A stretch of DNA of 64,000 nt. Source: Fen-1058 sp964398185 (lineage in GTDB: Bacteria > Chloroflexota > Anaerolineae > Fen-1058). The stretch spans positions 55,415 to 119,414 of the forward strand of contig CAYNML010000007.1 of the NCBI GenBank assembly GCA_964398185.1, given 5' to 3'. Shown one piece after another: positions 16,284 through 24,254 of the stretch. Under the pieces are notes generated by a model. It saw only the letters and a list, made by a program, of their open reading frames with translations, did not search any database and was not told the DNA's origin. Each line of letters starts with the position of its first letter. Within the stretch, counting starts at the first letter, position 1. Position numbers and translations under genes: made by a program.

Positions 16284-17528
16284 TCACGCGCCGCGTCCCT
16301 GGCGCGCCACAATCTGCTGCGCCAATTCTTCCTCTTGCTCTGGCGTGACAATCACACCGTCGAGCAGGGCCGCCTGCACCTCGGCCAGAATGCGGCCCAG
16401 CTGCGGGCCGGGCGGCACGCCCAGCTGCTGCAAGCGCGTGCCATCCAGCGCCGGTTTCACGGCGCGCAGTTCGTTGAGGTACAACAACACGGCCGTACGC
16501 GCCCCGGCATGATCGATCACGGTCAGCGCGGCGCGCAGCGCCCGTTCATGATACTTGACCAGCGCGCGATAAAGGCCGCTGCGGCTGTTCAAACGCCCGA
16601 TCGTTTCCGCGGCGTCCCGCACGGCCCGGACTTGCGCCAGGTCAACTGTATCAGCGCGGGCTAAGTTTACACGCTGGCTCAAGCGCGTCAAGCTGCTTTT
16701 GCTCAGGCGGCAGGTCAGCCACACCCAGCACACAAACGGATCGAACGGCGCGGCCTGCGCCTGAAAGCGCGTGGTGATCCACTCGTCAATTTGCAAGTCG
16801 CGATCGATCTGCCGCAGGACGCCCAGTTCGTCCAGCCGCGTCAACACCTTGACGGGCTGCCTCTCGCGGAAGATCAATTCCAGCTCGCGCCGGAGGCGAT
16901 CACCGCTGACCCGATCGAGCACGGGCAGCGCGGACGGAATAAGCCGCTCGGTGTCGTGGGCGAAGGCGAAGTTGAAGCGCTGCTCGAAACGCACACCGCG
17001 CAACAAACGCGTGGGATCGTCCTCAAAACTGCGCTCGTGCAAGACGCGCAGCTTCCCGGAATACAAATCGCTTTCGCCGCCGTGCCGATCGATCAACGTG
17101 CCCTGCTGCGCGCCGTCGAGGCGGATGGCCATGGCGTTGATGGTGAAATCGCGGCGAATGAGATCGGTTTCGATGGCGCCGTGCGTCACGTCGGGCAGCG
17201 CGCCAGGATGCGCGTAAGTTTCCGTGCGGGTGGTCGCCAGATCGATCGGATCGGCGCGGCCCGGCAGGATTAATTTCGCCGTGCCGAAGCGCTCGAACTT
17301 TTTCCACGCGCCGCCCAACTCGCGCGCCATGATCCGCGCCAGCGCCAGGGCATCACCCTCGGTGGTCAGATCCAGATCGGTCACGGCGCGGCGCAATAAA
17401 CAGTCGCGCACCGGCCCGCCCACGATGTACAGGGACATCTTCTCGCGCGCGGCGAGTGCGGCCAGTTGTTGCAGCAGGAGCCAATCGGGTTCAGCTAAGG
17501 CCGCGCGCAGGTGGTCAACATACGACAT
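16284..17528 (-). CDS. CCA-adding tRNA nucleotidyltransferase / poly(A) polymerase family
   Basis: 414-aa class II nucleotidyltransferase. Head-domain motifs are clear: VGGPVRDCLL, the metal-binding DLDLTTEGDA (usual DxD), then RRDFTINAMA, and the neck motif DPTRLLRGVRFEQRF with conserved Arg residues. These match CCA-adding or A-adding tRNA enzymes and poly(A) polymerases; sequence alone does not distinguish them. The body beyond residue 240 is the less conserved helical part. The stop codon lies 12 bases from the assembly gap, so the gene is complete. The membrane-protein gene at 17542 lies 13 bases upstream on the same strand, suggesting one operon. Confidence 0.88.
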   Translation of the reverse strand: MSYVDHLRAALAEPDWLLLQQLAALAAREKMSLYIVGGPVRDCLLRRAVTDLDLTTEGDALALARIMARELGGAWKKFERFGTAKLILPGRADPIDLATTRTETYAHPGALPDVTHGAIETDLIRRDFTINAMAIRLDGAQQGTLIDRHGGESDLYSGKLRVLHERSFEDDPTRLLRGVRFEQRFNFAFAHDTERLIPSALPVLDRVSGDRLRRELELIFRERQPVKVLTRLDELGVLRQIDRDLQIDEWITTRFQAQAAPFDPFVCWVWLTCRLSKSSLTRLSQRVNLARADTVDLAQVRAVRDAAETIGRLNSRSGLYRALVKYHERALRAALTVIDHAGARTAVLLYLNELRAVKPALDGTRLQQLGVPPGPQLGRILAEVQAALLDGVIVTPEQEEELAQQIVARQGRGA

Positions 17529-17541
17529 GGCGCCTCACCCA

Positions 17542-18525
17542 TCACTGGCCGGCTGAGAGCGTGTCGGTCAGGGTTGCAGTTCCTGTGAGCGTGGGCGTGG
17601 CCAACACTGAGGCGGGCGGCGTCAATGACGGCGTGGGCGTCAAGGTGAACGTGGGCGACGGCTCAGGCGTGGCGGTTGGGGGCGGTGCGCGCGTGGGAAT
17701 CAGCGTCGGAATTTCAGACTGCGATTCTGTCGTGGCTGTCGGCGGCACGTCTTCAGTCGGCGCAGGCGCAGCCGTGGACGTCGGCGGCTGTGTAGGTTGA
17801 TCCGGAATGTCTTGCGCTCCGCTGTCGTCACCCAACGGATCAACCTCGACGTTGATCAGTGGCGTCGCCAGGATGCCGGCATTGAACGGGATGGGCGTGG
17901 GCGTGCCGCCGGGACCGGTCAGTCCGCCGCTGCCGATCCATGATCCGAAGAGCGTGGCGCTTAAGCCGCACAACACCACCACTGACGCGAGGATGGCCGT
18001 GGAGGCTTTCCACAAACGCAGTTCGGCGCGCGCCGGTTCGTGACCGGGCGGCAGGGGCGCCAGTCCCGCCAGCACGGCGATGAGCGATCCGGCCAGCGTG
18101 AGATACACGCCGAGACCGACGCCGATCAACGGCGAGATGGTTTGCTCACCCAGGACGGTGCGCCCCAACCCGATGGTGTTGAGCGCGCTCGAGAGAGCCA
18201 ACACCCCGGCGGCGAAGCCCAGTGCCGCAGCGGGCAAACTCACGCGCGGGGTGCGCCACTGCGGCCAGAATTGCAGCACAATCGCCAGCACGCCGAACAA
18301 CAAGATCGGCCAGCCGCCCGTCGTGGCCGGACCGAGCACGCGCACGACGGGTTGGAACTGCGGTGCGACCCACGGCAGGAACGAGCCGAGAATGATCAGC
18401 GCGCCGCCCAAGGCCGCCAGCGCGCGCAGATCGACCCGCAGCGAGATGGTGCGATGAACGATGGGCTTGACCTCAGGCGCGGGCGGCGGCGGCGTCCATT
18501 TGGGCGGAGTGGGATTGTCGGTCAT
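17542..18525 (-). CDS. Membrane protein with Pro/Thr-rich C-terminal tail
   Basis: 327-aa protein of unknown function. A Pro-rich N-terminus (residues 1-22) precedes about five membrane helices between residues 33 and 200, for example LAALGGALIILGSFLPWVA and ASTAILASVVVLCGLSATL. Residues 235-327 are a low-complexity tail dominated by Thr, Pro and Ala, probably extracytoplasmic and possibly cell-wall spanning. It is 13 bases upstream of the nucleotidyltransferase gene and likely co-transcribed. No family was recognised. Confidence 0.65.
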   Translation of the reverse strand: MTDNPTPPKWTPPPPAPEVKPIVHRTISLRVDLRALAALGGALIILGSFLPWVAPQFQPVVRVLGPATTGGWPILLFGVLAIVLQFWPQWRTPRVSLPAAALGFAAGVLALSSALNTIGLGRTVLGEQTISPLIGVGLGVYLTLAGSLIAVLAGLAPLPPGHEPARAELRLWKASTAILASVVVLCGLSATLFGSWIGSGGLTGPGGTPTPIPFNAGILATPLINVEVDPLGDDSGAQDIPDQPTQPPTSTAAPAPTEDVPPTATTESQSEIPTLIPTRAPPPTATPEPSPTFTLTPTPSLTPPASVLATPTLTGTATLTDTLSAGQ

Positions 18526-18613
18526 CGCCGCTCATTATGCCCGATTTGAAGTAAGTAGGCAAGTACAAGAGGAGACAAGTAGAGAAGTAGGTACGGAAAC
18601 AAGGAGACAAACA

Positions 18614-18673
18614 AGAAACCGGGTTTCTACGGGCCAGCCGCAACTGAATCGTGACTGGAGAAACCCGGTTTCT
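18614..18673. repeat. Inverted 15-mer pair AGAAACCGGGTTTCT
   Basis: AGAAACCGGGTTTCT at 18614-18628 and its exact reverse complement at 18659-18673 form a stem with a 30-bp loop. The same word occurs at 6770. Upstream (18550-18610) lie AAGTAGG-like units. Confidence 0.65.
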
Positions 18674-18682
18674 GCGCAACGG

Positions 18683-18703
18683 GCTACCAACAACCAGCAA
18701 CTA
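18683..18703 (-). repeat. Three TNGTTGN heptamers starting at the etfA stop codon
   Basis: Read on the minus strand the units are TAGTTGC, TGGTTGT and TGGTAGC; the first TAG is the stop codon of the etfA at 18701-19681. Confidence 0.7.
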
Positions 18704-19681
18704 CTTCCCCAGCCGCTTCTTGAATTCCTCATTCAACGCGGGCACGATCTGGAAGAGATCGCCCACCACGCCATACCGCGCGAGTTTGAAGATGGGCGCC
18801 TCGGCGTCTTTGTTGATCGCCACGATGACTTTGGCGGTGCGCATGCCGGCCTGATGTTGAATCGCGCCGCTGATGCCGCTGGCGATGTACAGATCGGGCG
18901 CAACGGTCTTGCCCGTTTGGCCGACTTGATGCGCGTACGGAATCCAACCCGCGTCTACGGCGGCGCGGCTCGCGCCAACGGCCGCGCCGAGCGTCTTCGC
19001 CAGATCGACGACGGGCGCGAAGCCTTCCGGTCCGCCCACGCCGCGCCCGCCGGACACGATGATGCGCGCATCGTTGAGGCTCACTTCGCCTTCGCCTTCC
19101 ACCGCAAAACCGATCGGCTTGGTGGCGATCTGATCTTCGCTCAATACCGGCGCGACAGTAGTCACATCGCCGGTCTTACCGGCCACAGCCTCCGGCAGCG
19201 GGAAGGCGCGCGATCGGGTGGTGATGATCGCCGGCGTGGTCTTCACGACGACGTGCGACAATAGCTTGCCCGCGTAGACCGGTCGGGTGGCGATCAACTG
19301 ATCGCCCTGTTCTTCGATCGCCGTGCAATCGGCAATCGCGCCGGCTTCCAGTTCCACGGCGAGGCCGCTGCTCACATCGCGTCCGCGCGTGGAGGCGCCG
19401 GCCATGATCACATCGGGTTTGAGATCGCCGGCGATCTTGACCAGCAGCGCGATGTACGGCTCGGCGCGATACTCGGCGAGGGTGGCATCCTCGCACACGA
19501 TCGCTTGATCGGCCCCGAAGGTGATCGCTTCGCTGGCGATGGCTGCGGCCTTTTCGCCGAACACCGCTGCCGTCACCGTGCCGCCGTTAGCCAGCTTCCG
19601 CGCTTCACCGAGACATTCGTACGACACGGGCACGGCGCTGCCCTTGAAGGTTTCAATCCAGATGAGAATGTGGTGTGCCAT
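18701..19681 (-). CDS. etfA: Electron transfer flavoprotein subunit alpha
   Basis: Alpha subunit of the heterodimeric FAD/AMP electron carrier that takes electrons from acyl-CoA dehydrogenases to the quinone pool. It is 326 aa. The N-terminal AMP-like fold domain is followed by the FAD domain with SGGRGVGGPEGF and the signature LYIASGISGAIQHQAGM, then VAINKDAEAPIF. Two ATGs are close (19687, 19681); the second has AGGAC at a usable distance and matches the family N-terminus. It lies 90 bases downstream of etfB on the same strand. A second, more divergent etfBA pair is at 42221-44194. Confidence 0.95.
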   Translation of the reverse strand: MAHHILIWIETFKGSAVPVSYECLGEARKLANGGTVTAAVFGEKAAAIASEAITFGADQAIVCEDATLAEYRAEPYIALLVKIAGDLKPDVIMAGASTRGRDVSSGLAVELEAGAIADCTAIEEQGDQLIATRPVYAGKLLSHVVVKTTPAIITTRSRAFPLPEAVAGKTGDVTTVAPVLSEDQIATKPIGFAVEGEGEVSLNDARIIVSGGRGVGGPEGFAPVVDLAKTLGAAVGASRAAVDAGWIPYAHQVGQTGKTVAPDLYIASGISGAIQHQAGMRTAKVIVAINKDAEAPIFKLARYGVVGDLFQIVPALNEEFKKRLGK

Positions 19682-19697
19682 GTTCATGTCCTTATTG

Positions 19698-19769
19698 GAC
19701 ACGGATTGCGCGGATGAACACGGATAAAGATTCAAAAAGAATCCGTGTCATCTGTGTTTATCCGTGTCC
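19698..19769. repeat. GGACACGGAT inverted repeat between etfB and etfA
   Basis: ACACGGAT units on the left (19700, 19721) face ATCCGTGT units on the right (19741, 19760), giving a potential long hairpin in the etfB-etfA intergenic mRNA. Confidence 0.6.
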
Positions 19770-19771
19770 CC

Positions 19772-20569
19772 TTAAATGACCTTGTCCGCCAGCAACTTAT
19801 CGGCCAGTGACGCGGCAATCGCTTGCGGCGAGTCGCCCGTGATCATTTCGCAGGTGCCAGTGCGTGCGGGCAGGGGGAAGACTTTGAGCCACTGCGCGGC
19901 GGCATTGGCCTTGCCGACTTTGCCCGCCTCGGCGCCGAGGGCGGCGGCATCCATGATCGGAATTTGCAGCTTGCTGGCTTTGCGGATGTTCATGAAGGAC
20001 GGATAGCGCGGCTCGTTGATCTCTTTCACTACGCTGATCACGGCAGGGAGTTGGCTGCCTACGCTCTGGCGTCCCTGTTCGAGCAAGCGCGTGACCTTGA
20101 GCGTTTTGCTGCCGGGATCGATCTCGTCGATCTTGGCGACATACGAGAGAAGCGGCCAACCTAACCGTCGCGCCACGCCGGCAGGCACGAGGCCCGTGTC
20201 GCCGTCGATGGCCTGCTTGCCGAAGGCGACCAGATCGACCTCGCCCAGCTTCTTGATCGCCTGCGCGAGGATGTAGGTGGTTGCCAGCGCATCGCTGCCT
20301 TCAAAGGCCGTATCGGAAATCAGAAACGCTTCATCGCAGCCCATCGCTACAGCTTGCTTCAACGCTTCCTTCGACTGCTCCGGCCCCACTGTCAAGACGG
20401 TGACCTTGCCGCCGAACTTCTCTTTGAGGCGGATCGCTTCTTCGATGGCGTACTCGTCCCAGGGATTGACGACGAGTGCGGCCTCGCCCCAGCTCACGTT
20501 CGACTGCTCGTCAACTTTGAGCGTCGCCGCGGAGTCGGGCACTTGCTTGGTGCAAACGACGATGTTCAA
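19772..20569 (-). CDS. etfB: Electron transfer flavoprotein subunit beta
   Basis: 265-aa ETF beta subunit, partner of the following etfA. Family features include NIVVCTKQVPDSAATLKV at the N-terminus, NPWDEYAIEEAIRLKE, TVGPEQSKEALK and the AMP-binding region GKQAIDGDTGLVPAGVA. The start is taken as TTG at 20569: AGGAGG sits five bases upstream and the protein then begins exactly at the family's usual M-N/K-I-V-V. An upstream in-frame ATG would add residues encoded by a GATTTNN heptamer array and is unlikely. The acyl-CoA dehydrogenase on the same strand at 24255-25466 is a possible electron donor. Confidence 0.93.
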   Translation of the reverse strand: MNIVVCTKQVPDSAATLKVDEQSNVSWGEAALVVNPWDEYAIEEAIRLKEKFGGKVTVLTVGPEQSKEALKQAVAMGCDEAFLISDTAFEGSDALATTYILAQAIKKLGEVDLVAFGKQAIDGDTGLVPAGVARRLGWPLLSYVAKIDEIDPGSKTLKVTRLLEQGRQSVGSQLPAVISVVKEINEPRYPSFMNIRKASKLQIPIMDAAALGAEAGKVGKANAAAQWLKVFPLPARTGTCEMITGDSPQAIAASLADKLLADKVI

Positions 20570-20585
20570 GATAGCCTCCTTTGGG

Positions 20586-20620
20586 GATTTCTGATTTTTG
20601 ATTTCAGATTTTGGATTTGG
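20586..20620. repeat. Five GATTTNN heptamers upstream of etfB
   Basis: Units GATTTCT, GATTTTT, GATTTCA, GATTTTG and GATTTGG in perfect seven-base register. The reverse-complement family, AGAAATC, recurs at 38804-38838. Confidence 0.85.
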
Positions 20621-20641
20621 GGGAGAAATCAAGGCTGCGCA

Positions 20642-20866
20642 TCATTTACGACTGCTCTGCACGTATCGAAACAATCGCAGACATGCCCAGACGAAAAGCC
20701 CTAAACCAATTAAGAGCATGCCCGCTTTGACCAATATGGTAAAGCGCCAAAAATCCGGTTCAATAGGGCGATTCAAATCGCCACCGCTCATGAGGCCGCA
20801 AGCTACACATACCAGACTGATTGCCAACACCCCCCGTATGTTGGTGATCTGACGGTTCAATTTCAT
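20642..20866 (-). CDS. Small two-helix membrane protein
   Basis: 74-aa hypothetical protein with two predicted membrane helices (GVLAISLVCVACGLMSGG and FTILVKAGMLLIGLGLFVWA) and a basic C-terminus. No family was recognised. The ATG at 20866 is preferred over a TTG two codons upstream. A minus-strand TGTTATAATG about 50 bases upstream (near 20920) could be its promoter. Codon usage is less G+C-rich than the neighbours, so it may be acquired or weakly constrained. Confidence 0.5.
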   Translation of the reverse strand: MKLNRQITNIRGVLAISLVCVACGLMSGGDLNRPIEPDFWRFTILVKAGMLLIGLGLFVWACLRLFRYVQSSRK

Positions 20867-20968
20867 TGGCAAGATTGGCGATGGAGTGAAATGGTCTTAG
20901 CGAAAGTGCTCAAGATCATTATAACACACTGCGTCAAGGATATGACGCGGGGCGGTAGAGAAAGGTGG

Positions 20969-21284
20969 TTAAAGCAATTCGCGGAATTGTTCGATGCTGA
21001 TGTCAGCATCGCGCAAAATGGTGCACAGGGTACCCGTGGGGGACATCGCGGCCTTTGTGAACGGGAACGGAGAGACGAGTAATCATGAACGGTTCGCGCG
21101 CGACGGGAATTGGTTCATGATCGGCGGCCAGGCTTTCAATGTGCAGTTCGATGGCTTCGGCCATGTTAGCGCGGGCCTCGTCGGTGGTTGCGCCAAATGT
21201 ATGGCAACCCGGCAGGGCAGGAACGAATGCATGGAATCCGTCTTCGTCCGGCTCGATCACGACCGTGAATTGATAGCTGTTCAT
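20969..21284 (-). pseudogene. HicB-HicA fusion remnant with frameshift
   Basis: The first 60-odd residues are a HicB-type antitoxin (MNSYQFTVVIEPDEDGFHAF, then ALPGCHTFGATTDEARANM), a partly degraded RNase-H-like fold. The continuation VPVHKGRDVP resembles the second half of a HicA toxin, and the frame then breaks. Shifting one base inside a run of five Gs (plus strand 21038-21042) restores TGTLCTILRDADISIEQF and a stop at 20969, matching the C-terminus of HicA. The HicA N-terminus with its usual dsRNA-binding start is missing. The locus therefore looks like a deletion-fused, frameshifted hicBA module. A sequencing error could explain the shift but not the missing half. Confidence 0.6.
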
Positions 21285-21329
21285 GCTGTATCTCCGCTGT
21301 ACGTGATGCAGGGAAATTGTGGCACGAAA

Positions 21330-22520
21330 TCACGATATGTCGCTTGGCGCAGCGATGGGCAGCGTGAACCAGAACGTGCTGCCTTGCTTGGGTTCGCTTT
21401 CGAAGCCGATGGCGCCGCCCATCAGTTCGATCAGGTGTTTGGCGATGTAGAGGCTGAGGCCGTCACCGGGATATTCCCGTACCAGAGGCGCGGCAGAGCG
21501 AAACCATTTTTGGAAGATGCGGGCGCGATCTGGCGGCTCGATACCCACGCCGGTATCTCGCATGACGATCTTGACCGACGAGTCCTGGACTTCGGCGCTA
21601 ATGTCAATCTTCCCTGCGGCAGGTGTGTATTTGATGGCGTTATCGAGCAGGAGCGTAATGACTTGCACCACGCGTTGCAGATCAGCCTGTACAAGCGGAA
21701 TGGGATCCACCGGCAGCGTGACGGTCAGGCGTTTTTTGAGAATGTCTGGACGTGAATGGCCGACCACTTGTTTGGTGTATTCTCGCAAATCGATGGACTC
21801 GATTTCCAGGCGCAAGCGCTTGGTCTCAAGCCGGCCGATGTCCAGCAGCTTGTTCAGCAGATCTCGCATTTGGTTGGTGTTCAGCGAGATCGTTTCCAAA
21901 AACTCGACTTGTTTTGCGTTGAGAGGTCCAATTAATTCCTTAAGCAGCAAGTCGGTATAGCCCTTGATCGAAGTCAAGGGATGCGCCAGCTCGTGCGCCA
22001 CCTCTGACATGAAGGCGGCCTCGCGCCGGGGGGATTGAGCACTGCGGATGGCCAGCGCGGCCCATCCGGCGAAAAACGCCAATGTCGCCAGATCATCGGC
22101 TGTGAAGGCGCCCGCAGAGATTGCCCGATCGACCGTCAGCGTGCCCAAAAATTCGTTCCGCGCCTGGAGCGGCACGATCGCTAACGTGCGCGTGTTAAAC
22201 AACGCGGCCAGCGGCCCGACCGCACCGCGCGGATCGGTGGGCGGGTCGGCGATCAACATGCTGTGACGATTCTGCGCGACGGCGTGCGTCAGTCCTTCCA
22301 ACGCCGTTCCCATGAGCTGTTCGGTCTCCGCCGCCAACTGCGGCAGGGCAAACAACGAATGGTCGAGAAATTGAATGAAAGCCCGATCCGCCTGCGTGAG
22401 TTTGATTGCGGCCTGCAACGCGCCATCGATCACCTCATTCAGTTCCAGCGCAGCCAGCAGCTGGGCGGTGGCAGCGTGCAGCTCGGGCAAGCGGGTGGGA
22501 TCGATCTGGGGATGTTCCAT
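21330..22520 (-). CDS. GAF-domain sensor histidine kinase
   Basis: 396-aa cytoplasmic sensor kinase. A single GAF domain (about 20-165) is followed by a HisKA domain with an intact H-box VAHELAHPLTSIKGY and a HATPase domain with the N-box LLDNAIKYTP, MRDTGVGI and the G2-like GDGLSLYIAKHLIELMGG. No transmembrane segment is visible, so the ligand is likely intracellular. No response-regulator gene is adjacent. Five bases separate it from the preceding restriction gene on the same strand, so it may be read together with the R-M pair, which would be unusual. Confidence 0.9.
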   Translation of the reverse strand: MEHPQIDPTRLPELHAATAQLLAALELNEVIDGALQAAIKLTQADRAFIQFLDHSLFALPQLAAETEQLMGTALEGLTHAVAQNRHSMLIADPPTDPRGAVGPLAALFNTRTLAIVPLQARNEFLGTLTVDRAISAGAFTADDLATLAFFAGWAALAIRSAQSPRREAAFMSEVAHELAHPLTSIKGYTDLLLKELIGPLNAKQVEFLETISLNTNQMRDLLNKLLDIGRLETKRLRLEIESIDLREYTKQVVGHSRPDILKKRLTVTLPVDPIPLVQADLQRVVQVITLLLDNAIKYTPAAGKIDISAEVQDSSVKIVMRDTGVGIEPPDRARIFQKWFRSAAPLVREYPGDGLSLYIAKHLIELMGGAIGFESEPKQGSTFWFTLPIAAPSDIS

Positions 22521-22525
22521 ATTGG

Positions 22526-23197
22526 TTAAGCCGCGTTTTCAGATTGCTTTTCCCAACGTTGTCGAACGCGCTTGAAATAGTTCAAGCGATCTTGGATCTT
22601 GCCGATCTCGCGCGGATAGAATTCCAGCATCACGTCGCACAGTTCCAGCATCCATTGTTTGCGCGAGTAACCGGGAATGAGATGTACTTTGTTGGCATTA
22701 GCGATTTGAATTTGTCCCCAGCCCAGTGCCCCGAGGGTAAGGCAGTCCCAGGCCAGAAACTCGATTGGCGCAAAGTGCGCTTGCTTGACGGCGAGTCGTG
22801 TCCCTGTGGCCGTGTATTGAACCTGCAAAACGACGAAGGTGTTGCGATCGTCTTCGTAGAAGCGAGCCAGACGCTCGACCGAGGTGAGATTCGGCATGTT
22901 GAAGTGGGTGTCAAGATTGTGCGTCTTCACATCGACCACGTAGTAGAACCCATCGGCATCGGTGAAAGCCAGATCGGCCATCGCCCGCCGGGCAAAATCG
23001 GCGGAATATTCGTGGCAGAGATCGCCAAGGAGGGCTTGAAAGCTGTCGGATAGGACGGCTTGAATGGCATCGCCAATGGCGCGTGGACTGGAGGCCGTGC
23101 GCGCCGAAAGAAAATCGGGTTGGTCGTTCAGCAGTTTGACAATGGCCTTTTCAATACGTTGATAGCGTTTGGTGTAGAAGATCTGCTGGCGACTCAT
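22526..23197 (-). CDS. Putative type II restriction endonuclease (PD-(D/E)XK)
   Basis: 223-aa protein paired with a DNA methyltransferase. A PD-(D/E)XK core is visible: Asp75 in MADLAFTDADG and DVK at 89-91 (VVDVKTHN), preceded by a helix. The ATGA overlap with the methyltransferase stop codon (23194-23197) indicates translational coupling. I do not recognise the isoschizomer group, so the recognition site is unknown. The alternative that it is a non-cleaving accessory protein is less likely given the intact catalytic spacing. Confidence 0.75.
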   Translation of the reverse strand: MSRQQIFYTKRYQRIEKAIVKLLNDQPDFLSARTASSPRAIGDAIQAVLSDSFQALLGDLCHEYSADFARRAMADLAFTDADGFYYVVDVKTHNLDTHFNMPNLTSVERLARFYEDDRNTFVVLQVQYTATGTRLAVKQAHFAPIEFLAWDCLTLGALGWGQIQIANANKVHLIPGYSRKQWMLELCDVMLEFYPREIGKIQDRLNYFKRVRQRWEKQSENAA

Positions 23198-24210
23198 GCG
23201 TCCTCCATGCTTGAGAATAACGGCAATTCACTTTGAGCCTCATGACGTTTGGCCGAGCCGTTTTGCTCCGGCAAGGCATTGCGCTCCCAAAAGACGCCAT
23301 CCGCGTAGCCCTGAATGGTTCGATCCTGTTCGGCTTGCGCCAGTCGTTTCTCAGCCAGACAGCAATAGGTGGGATCGATCTCGATCCCGACGTAGCGCCG
23401 TTTCAACTTCTTCGCCACGACCGAGGTTGTGCCCGACCCCAGAAATGGATCAAGTACCATGTCGCCAGGATTGGAACTGGCGAGAATTATCTTTGCCAGC
23501 AACTTTTCCGGCTTCTGGGTCGGGTGATCAGTGTTCTCCGGCATCGACCAAAAAGGAACCGTCAAGTCTGTCCACAAGTTAGAAGGATGCGTCAGACGAT
23601 AATTGCCATCACGGGTCTTATCCCAGTCTTTGGGTTGGCCGTTCTCATCGGTGTAGGGCGCGATGACCCGGCGTTTGATCTTCACCGCTTCGATGTTAAA
23701 CGTGTAGGTGTTTGAGACGGTGCAATACCAAATGTCTTCGGCGCAATTCTTCCAGTTGGTTTTAGCGCCGCGCCCTTTCTCGCGTTCCCAGGTGATGCGA
23801 TTGCGGACGATGAGATGTTTTTCGGCGACGGACTGAATCGCTGCCGCCGAGCGCCAGTCGCCGCAAATGTAAACCGAGGCCGTGGGCTTGAGCGTCTTCA
23901 AGAGCGGAGGCAGCCACGTTTCCAACCATGCCTGATACTCTTCTGATGAGCGTTCACGAAAGGTATGCGAGTTGAAGGACTTAGTCAGGTTGTAAGGCGG
24001 ATCGATGAACAGCAAATCGACACAGGACGGGGGCAGCCAATCCAAGACTTCGAAGAGATCCTGATTGATGGTTCGATTTTCCAACTGGCGCGCCGTCGCC
24101 GGTCCGTTGAGTTTGAGCAGCCGCTTCCGATACTGAACACTGTCGTGTTCGGACAAAGTCATCGTCCGGTTGCGCGGAGCTTTGGTCCTGGCTGATAGTT
24201 CGTTCTTCAT
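23194..24210 (-). CDS. Site-specific DNA methyltransferase, beta class
   Basis: 338-aa amino-methyltransferase (N4-cytosine or N6-adenine). Motif IV DPPY lies at residues 70-73 and the SAM-binding motif FLGSG at 256-260, so the catalytic motif precedes the SAM motif as in the beta class; the target-recognition region lies between. IGIEID-like YVGIEIDPTY follows motif I as expected. AGGAG precedes the ATG at 24210, and a minus-strand TGCTATACT promoter element is 18 bases upstream. It forms an operon with the overlapping endonuclease gene. Confidence 0.93.
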   Translation of the reverse strand: MKNELSARTKAPRNRTMTLSEHDSVQYRKRLLKLNGPATARQLENRTINQDLFEVLDWLPPSCVDLLFIDPPYNLTKSFNSHTFRERSSEEYQAWLETWLPPLLKTLKPTASVYICGDWRSAAAIQSVAEKHLIVRNRITWEREKGRGAKTNWKNCAEDIWYCTVSNTYTFNIEAVKIKRRVIAPYTDENGQPKDWDKTRDGNYRLTHPSNLWTDLTVPFWSMPENTDHPTQKPEKLLAKIILASSNPGDMVLDPFLGSGTTSVVAKKLKRRYVGIEIDPTYCCLAEKRLAQAEQDRTIQGYADGVFWERNALPEQNGSAKRHEAQSELPLFSSMEDA

Positions 24211-24228
24211 AGCGCTCTCCTGCTAGAG

Positions 24229-24234
24229 AGTATA
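24229..24234 (-). promoter_or_regulatory. Extended -10 (TGCTATACT) for the R-M operon
   Basis: The minus strand reads GGTGCTATACTCTC, about 18 bases before the methyltransferase start, predicting a very short leader. Confidence 0.5.
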
Positions 24235-24254
24235 GCACCTTGCTGCACTGTATT

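Noticed and set aside
20642..20866. Treating the small membrane protein as part of hicBA
   Set aside because: It starts about 100 bases from the hicBA remnant, has its own putative promoter and two membrane helices, and shows no toxin or antitoxin signature.
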